Source: Sphagnum compactum (Eukaryota; Bryophyta; Sphagnopsida; Sphagnales). Taken from it: a DNA stretch of 64,000 bases. The notes under the pieces were generated by a model. The model was not told the DNA's origin, did not search any database, and saw nothing but the letters and a program-made list of their open reading frames with translations. Made by a program: the position numbers and the translations under genes. The stretch covers positions 124,001 through 188,000 of the forward strand of contig OZ234495.1 of assembly GCA_965153455.1 (NCBI GenBank). Direction: 5' to 3'. Below, one piece after another: positions 46,182-54,609 of the stretch (position 1 is its first letter; each line of letters begins with the position of its first letter).

Positions 46182-49100
46182 CTACACCATAATTTTGAAA
46201 TGAGAACTTTGGGCAGAGAATGTATGTGATCCACAAAGCCAATTTTTGCAAAATGAGATATAATTTTCAATGGCAACCTTTTGTGTAGTTGTTACTTGAT
46301 GGGTTTTGCAATACTCTCGTAGTTCTTTACTGGCAAGTTCCATATCTTTGCATTTGTCCATGACTATTTGATTTACAATCTATCTAGTTTTGTTGTAGGA
46401 ACACCCTTCTTCTCTACTCAGCAAGAACACCAAGTTGGCCGATTCTCCACCCAAGAATTCCTATTGTGGATTTTTTTCATTCTTCACATTAGTACTTGGA
46501 AATATGAAAAAAATATATTTCAAGACTTAAACCTTGGACTCCACTTCCAATCATCAAAATATTACTACTAGAATTATGTGAAAAAAGGATTAACCAACTA
46601 ACACCAACCAACCTATCATGCATGGTCTAGGTGCATGATGCATGAATAAGAAACATTTTAAAGTTTTATTCATGTCCCATAGCTAACCTTGATGATGGTT
46701 AGCCATGTACCAACCACGCACATGCATCTACCTACCTAGTAATTACCAAGTAGTTTAACTAATTAACCACTTACACATGAGTCACCACTTACATCATTTC
46801 CCTACCTACTTCCATGCTACAAGTTATGGTGCACTTACATAAGTAGTTACCAAGGTTCCACCTTGGTAGCTTAACCATAAGAGGTTTCCAATGACTCATT
46901 CATAGATGCAAGCCAAATCACATAATCCAAAAGGATTGGGTCCAACTCATTCAAAATGTTAAAATTTTTGGTGAATGATTAATATGTCACAATTTTGTTC
47001 ACTTTTTAAACCATAATAAATTAGGTAACTATCATCCTCTCTAACCTACCACATGTCACATGGATAACAATCCATAAGATCTTCTAGAACACAAAACTAT
47101 GTTGAATACTTGACAATTACAAAAAGCCTACACATATAATTAAACATGTCCTAATTTTTTTCTTTCACATGAACATAATATTAAATTAGTGAAAAGAATT
47201 ATTAGTTTATTACCTTTGGAAATGACCAAACATCATTGTTCCAACATGTGGCATCTATTGCGATGTCACAGAGGTGTTGACAAGGCTCACTATAATATGT
47301 AGTGTCTAGTAGAAATACATCTTCGAGAAGCTTAATAAGAATCTGCCATGAATTGAACCAAATCATTTTCAATTAAAAAAAATCTTCCATGAAATTGAAG
47401 GCTAGAATGATTAATTAGACTAATTGACATGGAAGTTATAATTGATCCATAATCAACTTAAACATAATATATTATGATGTAGGCCTTGGATTTGTTGTAG
47501 TGTAAGGACCTAAACAAGACCATTTGCCTTGTTTTATGAATAGGAACCCATCACAAAATGGGAGGCAAACATTGGATTAGAGTTCCCAAAATAGTCATAT
47601 TCATGGTCCTTACAAGGCATTAAAAACTATTTTAAAACATAACAATTAGTTACTAAAATGGACAACTATGATTCTATTTGGAAAAAGGCACCTTATGCAT
47701 AAACTTCCTCAAAACGAATAACCTCACACATAAGGTACCATAATATATTGAAATAAAAAAACTATTAAAGATAAAACACCCTTCACATGCACTTAAAGAA
47801 AGCAAATTCTACCAATTCATACATAGCTATAAATTTACAAGAAGGCATTCTAAAATATTTTAGATATTTGGTTTTATGCACAATAGATGGTTCTGTGAAT
47901 CCACTTTTTCTCCTTTCTAAGATGTAAACAGAAGTTGATGGAAAGACAGTGCCATGGAACAAATGCCATGATTCTGAGAAGTTCGCAAACAAATCTCGCT
48001 GTAATATTCTTCCAAGTCGAAGGCACCACTCCTTTGGCATCAACACTATTGTTCTTATCCACCAATCTCGAAAAGCTAAGGCCGTTGGACATAGCTTCTT
48101 GCCATCAATGTCATAATCTGCTAACAATTCCCACAAGATATCTATCAATTCAAACCATGGAAAAATTTATGCTTTAGTAAGATCTTTTTCTACCTAGTTA
48201 TGAATCATCCTATACATGATGGTCAACTAGCTTGCTACAAAAATTGGGTGCTAAATAGTGCATTTTTCAATGTATAGGATTTCACCATGGACAATGTGAT
48301 GGCTTTAAAAACATGATGTATAATGTTTTCACCATGGATCATGTTTATGACATATGCTTGTTATTATTTTATTTATTTCTTTTCTTTTTCACAGTAATGT
48401 TCTTTTGGATCCCATATATAACTTCTTAAGTTGTGATTCCCTTGCCCACCCATCCCTAAGAAAAACTTTTATTGTTTTATGATTTTTAAGCTTCAAATAA
48501 AAATGCAACCTCTAGTTTTGGCAACCTTGCAAATTTGGCTAACTCATGCATACCTCTTTCAAGCATGTGCTTCTTGACAGCCAATGCACCAACTTTTTCA
48601 AAAAATCCCTTTGTATATTCATCACCAAACACATAGCCCATGACACATTTTTCCAAATTATCTTGGAGATTCTTGTCGTGAGGGAAGGTTGACATTATTA
48701 TAACTTGAATCTCCAAGTGCCATCGAACCACATTCTCCAAGGAATGTCTACACAAATAAACTTCGTCATCACCAGCATACATCCACATCACAAACTTTAT
48801 TGCAAGATCAAGACGAGAGACTGGGGCATCCGCATAGGACAATCCAGTTAAAAAAGGAAGATCATTACAAATCACTTGGAAATCTTTAGGACTCGTACTA
48901 GATTTAAAGTAATGGGTGGCCCATTTCAAGGCTGGTTTCTTAGCTTGTTCCAAGCCAGGATTGAACTTGTGAGGGAAAGGGTGAATGAAATTAGGAACAA
49001 TGAAGTCCAAAGCAGTGTGTTGTTGCTGCACCTCTATTTCATCAGATGTTGGTGTGGGTCCAACCTCCTGCAAGCTACAAGATAAAAGACATTGAATTAT

Positions 49101-49945
49101 GGATTGTTCAATATTTGCTAGGATCTGAACATTATTCACAAGCATAACTTGATAACTTTACAAATGCAAAATAATTTTGATTTATTTTTTGTTCTATAAT
49201 AATTTGCAAAAAGGAAATCAATTACAACTAAAGAATGACACTTTTACTTGGTAAATATTTTATAGAGTTCAACATAGTTGAATTTAATAACCAACTTCAA
49301 AATACCATACTATTACCTAGAATAGCCTGGAGCAACCATATGTTTATCATCGATTGCCTGCAAGATATTTTAAAAATGTTGAAATTAGTTGGGTTAATGA
49401 TCTATAATGAATTCCTCAAACAAGTTGAAATGGATTCAAAAAGTATTAATCCAATGTTAGTGTCATTTAATTCATGCATTGTGCGTAATAATCTTTTCAA
49501 TCATTTGGTTGAAAACTAACCAAGAAAGTGATGAAATTAATAAGGGAGTTATGATTTAACAAAGCAATGACACAATCACTCAAAAAACATTGTAGTCTTT
49601 TTCATGATTTAGGGTGTGTAATATGTCATCCAAAAATAAACATAAATTAATAGTCTTAAACAAATTTTGTTTTGGTTGCAATGGTCCCAAGTTTGAAAAA
49701 AATTCATTCACCTGCAATTGATGAACATGAGGGAGTCTTGTCGCTAAACCTGCATGAGAAAGAGTTGTATTTGGATGAGGAGTTGATCTCATGCAACTTA
49801 AGTTGTTCCTACATGCTTGCAATTGAAATGCTTGGAATGAGGAATGCATTTTCAACCTTGAAGCTTGTAATAGGTTTTTGTGGTTCACAATTTTCAATGG
49901 GCAGATATCTGGCACAATCTTGGTGGATATGTCATTGTGTTCCAT
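46182..49945 (-). pseudogene. Microbial-type terpene synthase-like gene, six exons, premature stop
   Basis: Splice signals give these exons on the minus strand: 49712-49945 (ATG start, ends CAG|GTGAAT), 49317-49357, about 48.5-49.075 kb, 47813 to about 48.14 kb, 47214-47342 and 46182-46460. Phases agree where I could test them. Exon 3 encodes FPHKFNPGLEQAKKPALKWA and the Asp-rich region LDLAIKFVMWMYAGDDE. Exon 4 carries FRDWWIRTIVLMPKEWCLR and YILERRKSGFTEPS. Exon 5 ends NNDVWSFPK and exon 6 starts with the Glu that completes the NSE metal-binding motif. These are class I terpene synthase features of the microbial-like type found in seed-free plants. The Asp-rich motif is only DDE. Exon 6 has an in-frame TAG (46380-46382) 26 codons in, before about 65 further codons that look genuine, so this copy is truncated or dead. 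The exon 3/4 boundary is unsure. Confidence 0.7.
46380..46382 (-). other. In-frame stop in last exon of the terpene synthase-like gene
   Basis: The exon reads NLVFLLSREEGCSYNKTR, TAG, IVNQIVMDKCKDMELASKEL. The residues after the stop still match a terpene synthase C terminus (later NWLCGSHTFS), so the stop is probably a single nonsense change rather than the true end. Confidence 0.7.
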
Positions 49946-50233
49946 GGGTGGAGCTGCACACCAATTAAAAAAAACGGTTTACACATGAATTAAAAACCGC
50001 TTTCCAGATCAAATAGAAATCAAGACTACGATTAAATGGTCAAGTGCCTATAGAAATGGGTTGAAGTAATGACAAAAACTTGGCTCATTACCAATTAGAA
50101 TGGCATTCTTGTGGGTACTTAACAATGCAATCCACATTGGAAAAGAACTTTGGCAAGTGATTGTGATTATAAAAGGCAATCTTGTTGCATGGGTACCACA
50201 ATGTACATTAAGAAACACACATTTCATATGATC
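49946..50233. promoter_or_regulatory. Short gap between terpene synthase-like gene and retrotransposon
   Basis: About 290 bp of AT-rich DNA separate the ATG of the minus-strand gene from the first base assigned to the plus-strand element. It should hold the core promoter of the terpene synthase-like gene. I do not see an unambiguous TATA box. Confidence 0.4.
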
Positions 50234-50296
50234 TGTCATGCCCGTATGCACGGCCTCATACATGATGGCCGGTTACGGGCATGCCCGTCATACCTT

Positions 50297-50330
50297 TAGG
50301 GTTAATGTACGGTTGTAGGGTTAATGTACG
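50297..50330 (+). promoter_or_regulatory. 15-bp direct repeat upstream of TATA
   Basis: TAGGGTTAATGTACG occurs at 50297-50311 and 50316-50330, 55-88 bp before the TATA box. Paired identical words at this distance are candidate activator sites of the element. Confidence 0.5.
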
Positions 50331-50384
50331 TTCTTAAGTGACTGTACGCTATTAGGTGTTTAGGGTTTCAGCTTTTGGTGGGTG

Positions 50385-50392
50385 TATAAAAG
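50385..50392 (+). promoter_or_regulatory. TATA box of the retrotransposon
   Basis: TATAAAAG in GGGTGTATAAAAGGGCC is a near-consensus plant TATA box, expected to place the transcript start near 50.42 kb, about 1.06 kb upstream of gag. Confidence 0.65.
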
Positions 50393-50539
50393 GGCCAAGC
50401 CCTTCCCTTATCCTTTAGTTTTTCTAGAATTCCTTTGTATGAGAGTTGCCTCCATAGTTTACTTGGATTTTCTAGATGCTCACGGTGGTTACTACACGGC
50501 CACCATCTACGTACACCTTCATTATTTCTTTGCAATTCA

Positions 50540-50915
50540 ATTGTTGCATCGCTGCACCAACAGCGCCGTAGCAACGCAGCAACAGCAGCGCCGCGTCAAC
50601 AGCAGCGCCGCGTCAACAGCAGCGCCGCGACAACAGCAGCGCTGCAACAGCAACGCCGCAGCAACAACGTTGCAACGTTGCAGCAATAGTGCCGCAGCAG
50701 CCACGCGTAGCGCCGCACACACACGAGCTGCAGCGCCGCAGCGTCGCAGCTTGCAGCGCCGCGGCTTACAGCGCTACAGCGTCGCAGCAACGTGAGCTGC
50801 AGTGCCGCAGCAACCCGTGCAGCACCGCAACGCTGCGTGCTACAGCACAGCGCTCCAACACTGTTGTGACTTGCAGCACCAGAACGCTCCAAGCTGCAGC
50901 GCGACGTTCGTCGCG
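50540..50915. repeat. CG/CNG-rich low-complexity leader (GCAGC/GCCGC words)
   Basis: Interleaved GCAGC, GCCGC and CAACAG words run for nearly 400 bp. This is a striking rise in GC and in CG and CHG sites compared with the AT-rich neighbourhood. Frames stay open on both strands with Gln/Ala/Arg-rich translations, which I regard as by-products of the composition. Confidence 0.8.
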
Positions 50916-51048
50916 TTGTCTCTTGCCTCTCACGCAGGCCTGACAGCGCCATCATTGTTACGGAGCTTGGAGGCGCTCTGCAACATCATCCGCAGAATTT
51001 TTCGTCGGACTTCCGTCCGATTTTCGTCGGACTGTCCTGCGTCATCGC

Positions 51049-51156
51049 TGACGTCATCGTGCTGCCGTCTTGCGTCCTGCCTACGTCACTGCTGACATCA
51101 TCGTACTGACGTCCTACGTCCTACCTGTGGCATTGTTGACGTCACTACTGACGTCA
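51049..51156. promoter_or_regulatory. Cluster of TGACGTCA sites, including an as-1-like pair
   Basis: Perfect TGACGTCA palindromes lie at 51049-51056, 51137-51144 and 51149-51156, with near matches at about 51093 and 51107. The last two have centres exactly 12 bp apart, the spacing of the plant as-1 element bound by TGA-class bZIP factors. They lie downstream of the TATA box, in the leader. Confidence 0.55.
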
Positions 51157-51180
51157 CTGTTTGCGTCATCGTATTGCCGT

Positions 51181-51300
51181 CCTGCACCCTATCGTACTGC
51201 AGTTTTGCATCCTGCGTACTATCGTACTGTAGTCTTGCATCCTGCGTACTATCGTACTGCAGTCCCGCGTCCTGCGTACTACCGTACTGCAGTCCTGTTT
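51181..51300. repeat. 30-bp tandem repeat, four copies
   Basis: Units starting CCTGC(A/G) at 51181, 51211, 51241 and 51271 each contain A(T/C)CGTACTG(C/T)AGT. The period is exactly 30 bp, so frames remain open without implying a gene. Confidence 0.9.
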
Positions 51301-51476
51301 CCTGTGTTCTGCACACTGTGGTCGTGCATCGTGTGGTGTTGTGTCCTGCAGCCTATCTTGTTGCATTCTGACTTACTACCGTCCTACGATTAGGGGGATT
51401 CAAACCATACATTATGTTAGAATTTTGTAACTGAGGGATTATATTAGTACAAAATTTTGGGGCATGGGACAACACC

Positions 51477-52610
51477 ATGTCCTCGGATGATGAAAGTACT
51501 ACTACTCATCGAAAGCCAAGGTATCAGTTACGAAGTAACCCACAACCTTTTGAACCAATATCTTTGAGTTCACGATCTTCACGACGGTACCATCAAGCAC
51601 CCACAGCACCATCGTCATCTAGTACTACTCCTATTAGGAATTCAGGTTCAGGATACACTACATCAACAGTACATCAAAGTCCATTTGGAGGGGTCAATCA
51701 GTGGGGTACACCTATTGCTGCACCTACTTTCGCACCATCACCGTATACTCCGTTGCAAGCTATGACTTCAACACCAATATACACCATGGAGGTCAGCAGT
51801 TCCTCTGGGAGAATAGAGAAGTTCAGTGGAAGGCCAGGTACTATTTCGTTGAGGGAGTTTAAGGCAACTTTCTCAACAGTGGTCTGTGAATTGGAGTTGA
51901 AGTATGGTGCTAATTACACCGAAGCGTTTGCATTTAAGCAATTGGCCCGTTATGTGCAGTATGAGGCATTAGATGTCTACGAGCAACATTCTGCAAGGAT
52001 TTCGGGTGTCACCCAAACTCCCAATCCAGCTTACGCCATAGCCATCGCCACCGCCTCTCAAGCTGCATTGCAAGCTGCAATTGCACATCACGGGACTGTG
52101 CCGAATAATCCAGACCCGGTACCTACTTCAGTAAACCTTTCTCCTCAACAACTCATTGTTGCTATTGTAAACATTCCTCCCACCATTGATGCGCCAGCTT
52201 TTGTTGATCCAGTGGGGGAATTCTTTCGAATTCTTGAGCTGGAATTTCCAGTCAAAAGTTCTGAAAAAATTCTACAACTCGCCACTTTCTCGCGGCAGAA
52301 GGATGAAACCCTAAAGATGCTCTACAGGAGGCTTCTCAAACTCAAAGAGGATACCCAGAGCATCACAGACCTAGAAGCTGCCCACCGGTATCTTCGTTCG
52401 TTGGAAGGTACTCCAACAGTCCACGCGCAGGTTTTGCAACGGGTCTTTGCAGAATTTGGAGACTCGTACACTTTGCTGGATGTGTATAACATTTCCGAAA
52501 AGCTGGAATTGGCTCATGCACACTATGAGGCCAATACTATGAGGCCTCCATCACGTTCAAGGCCTCAACCTACACCAACTGTGATCATCACATTCTTCTT
52601 CAAGGATTAA
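51477..52610 (+). CDS. Gag of the DNMT-PHD retrotransposon (377 aa)
   Basis: The true ATG at 51477 opens a 377-codon frame. The first ~115 residues are Ser/Thr/Pro-rich and likely disordered. From about residue 110 it has retrotransposon gag character: GRIEKFSGRPGTISLREFKATF, later LATFSRQKDETLKMLYRRL, DLEAAHRYLRSLEG and a helical AEFGDSYTLLDVYNISEKLE. It forms the particle that packages element RNA. The frame ends at a TAA (52608) just before the zinc knuckles, which continue in the +1 frame. That frame is open from 52585, so a 23-base overlap exists where a +1 shift or an indel would join them. Confidence 0.85.
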   Translation: MSSDDESTTTHRKPRYQLRSNPQPFEPISLSSRSSRRYHQAPTAPSSSSTTPIRNSGSGYTTSTVHQSPFGGVNQWGTPIAAPTFAPSPYTPLQAMTSTPIYTMEVSSSSGRIEKFSGRPGTISLREFKATFSTVVCELELKYGANYTEAFAFKQLARYVQYEALDVYEQHSARISGVTQTPNPAYAIAIATASQAALQAAIAHHGTVPNNPDPVPTSVNLSPQQLIVAIVNIPPTIDAPAFVDPVGEFFRILELEFPVKSSEKILQLATFSRQKDETLKMLYRRLLKLKEDTQSITDLEAAHRYLRSLEGTPTVHAQVLQRVFAEFGDSYTLLDVYNISEKLELAHAHYEANTMRPPSRSRPQPTPTVIITFFFKD

Positions 52611-54603
52611 AGCGGTGCACTCGGCTACACCCATCCTACCTTCTTGCAACTACTGTGGCAATCTTGCCCACAAAGCTAGTGAGTGCAACATTCCTTCCGA
52701 GGATCTCTTTTATGATTATTGTGGGAAAGAGGGACATCATGAATCTATCTGTTTTGCCAAGTTCCCAGAGCCGAAGCAACTCCGATTACAATGGCAAAAT
52801 CTACCAGCATCTTCCGCTGTCCCTCAACCAAAAGCCAAGGCACCTCAGCCTTCCACTCAGGCTTTGCCCACCAAGGGTAATTCCAACAAGAATGCTAAGA
52901 AGAAGGAGCACAATGCTGATAAGAGGGAGGTGCTTCAAGCCCATGCAATTCAAGTTCAGACTTTACAAAATGAACTCGAATCATTGAGGGCCCAACTTGT
53001 TAATCTAAAGGGCAAGTCCTCCCAACTAGTTAGTCATGCCCAACCTGTACAAGGTTCAGGATCACGCGAGGGACCTCCTAGGTCGTTCTATGGCCTTCCA
53101 CACGATGCAATGGTTGGGGAGTATGTTCTTTCCACTCCACACAATTCTAATTTCACACCAAAATTGGCTACTTCTTTTTGCCCTTCCTATGTCGCAGCAC
53201 AAGAAGCTAGTGTGGCACCCAGAGTTTCTGCCACTAGGCAGGTAATTCAGACTAATGGACTCGCATCTGGTTCAAGTCCTATTACCAAGGCTAGAGGAGC
53301 TCGAGCAGTCATGCCACAATCTTTTCGTCCTCTCAACATGGAAGAAGAACGCACCTTGTTGGCGATGGGGGAGGAGACTACTACACCACAAGCTGTTAGG
53401 GCATCAATGTCTCATGTCCCAGGAGTACATGTACATCAGGAAAACACACAATTTTCCACTGATCAGCTTATGGAATGCCAACTTCAAATGCATGAAGTGG
53501 CGCAAAAGCTTGTGAGTACACCATTGTTTAGTTTTCAAGATTTGAAGTTAAGCACGAGGGACATAATTGCAATTTTAGAGGATACCTTGAACACTACATC
53601 AGGTCCTCTACCGATCCCTAATCCACATGCTACAGAGGTCCCATCCAACACCTTGGAGAGACATTCGATTGGTTCACGTGTTGCAGATGGCGTTCGTAAT
53701 CTGGTCACTAGTTCTAGCATGGCTAAACTAGTGAGCTTTCCTACCTCTGATTCTACATTCACATATCAGAAGGGAGTTAAGAACACCTCACTTGTGGATT
53801 TGTTACTCAGCAAAGATGTTGTGGATAGCCATTTTCTCCACAAAGTCTCTCACTCATTTCCGAAGGTGGTGCCTAGTGAGAGAACTTCCATCGCCACTGG
53901 AGTTGCCATTGTCGACAATACTAAGTCAGCAATCCAGGTGGGAGGACATACACCCAGAGTGGTTCTTCTTGATACAGGTGCCCAACCAGTGATTCTTGGA
54001 GTTCAATTCGCCAAGAAGATGGGCATGCTCGACTCCAAACTACGAAAATCTATGTGGCAAATTCGCACCGCTAGTGGGAGCGTAGAGGAGGTACTTGGGG
54101 AGAGCTCGGATTTGATTGCACTTAATTTCAATGAAGGTACAGATCAGGAGCTTTACCTACAGGTCAGATGTTTAATCACCAATGCCACTAGTTACGATGT
54201 GCTCATTGGGCAAGAGGCCTTGTTTCCACCAGGTTTCACAATTGACAACTGGTTCGAACATGCGTACTACCGAGTGGATTGGGAGACTGATGGCCACCAC
54301 CTGGGATACATACCCCTTGATTTACATGGGAACCATAGTCCTATGGCTCACCATTGTATGCTCAAGGAAGCACACACCATTTCCTACATCCAACAAGCTA
54401 GCCACGAATGGATAGAGGGAGATGAGGAGGAGATAGCTTACGCTCAAGCTACTGAAAGCTTGAGGGTGGTTCCTACTGACATTCAACATGGACCAGAGGT
54501 TTTACAAAGGTTCAAAGTAGCCCACAAGCCCTTGGTCAAAGCTTTGTCTAGTTTTGAAAGCATGGAGAGCCATGGCAAACCGATTAAGCCATTACTCCGT
54601 TAG
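52585..54603 (+). CDS. Zinc knuckle-aspartic protease frame of the retrotransposon
   Basis: There is no in-frame ATG near the start (the frame opens after a TGA at 52582), so it must be expressed by a +1 shift from gag or is separated from it by mutation. It encodes a CCHC knuckle CNYCGNLAHKASEC, a second knuckle-like YDYCGKEGHHESIC whose first Cys is Tyr, a short coiled coil (TLQNELESLRAQLVNLKGK), a long variable region and a retropepsin-like core. The active site is VVLLDTGAQPVIL (Asp encoded at 53971), followed by ATSYDVLIGQEALFPP. The protease cleaves the polyprotein. The frame ends in TAG (54601-54603) directly before, and in the same frame as, the methyltransferase ORF. Confidence 0.8.
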   Translation, partial: SSHSSSRIKAVHSATPILPSCNYCGNLAHKASECNIPSEDLFYDYCGKEGHHESICFAKFPEPKQLRLQWQNLPASSAVPQPKAKAPQPSTQALPTKGNSNKNAKKKEHNADKREVLQAHAIQVQTLQNELESLRAQLVNLKGKSSQLVSHAQPVQGSGSREGPPRSFYGLPHDAMVGEYVLSTPHNSNFTPKLATSFCPSYVAAQEASVAPRVSATRQVIQTNGLASGSSPITKARGARAVMPQSFRPLNMEEERTLLAMGEETTTPQAVRASMSHVPGVHVHQENTQFSTDQLMECQLQMHEVAQKLVSTPLFSFQDLKLSTRDIIAILEDTLNTTSGPLPIPNPHATEVPSNTLERHSIGSRVADGVRNLVTSSSMAKLVSFPTSDSTFTYQKGVKNTSLVDLLLSKDVVDSHFLHKVSHSFPKVVPSERTSIATGVAIVDNTKSAIQVGGHTPRVVLLDTGAQPVILGVQFAKKMGMLDSKLRKSMWQIRTASGSVEEVLGESSDLIALNFNEGTDQELYLQVRCLITNATSYDVLIGQEALFPPGFTIDNWFEHAYYRVDWETDGHHLGYIPLDLHGNHSPMAHHCMLKEAHTISYIQQASHEWIEGDEEEIAYAQATESLRVVPTDIQHGPEVLQRFKVAHKPLVKALSSFESMESHGKPIKPLLR

Positions 54604-54609
54604 CTAATG
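54601..54609 (+). other. In-frame UAG between protease and methyltransferase-pol frames
   Basis: The junction reads CGT TAG CTA ATG. The two frames are the same, so readthrough of UAG would make one polyprotein. Alternatively the ATG at 54607 starts the pol frame. A CUA codon after a stop is known to favour leakiness after UGA; whether it does after UAG here is untested. Confidence 0.5.

Noticed and set aside
50382-50955. Gln/Ala/Arg-rich frames on both strands in the leader
   Set aside because: They follow from the GCAGC/GCCGC low-complexity sequence, overlap in opposite directions and lack any folded-domain signal.
51174-51393. Frames through the 30-bp repeat in the leader
   Set aside because: Period divisible by three; no domain, and located in the untranslated leader of the element.
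51521-51530. GGTATCAG, reminiscent of an initiator-Met tRNA primer-binding site
   Set aside because: It lies inside the gag reading frame, downstream of its ATG, and the match does not extend beyond eight bases.
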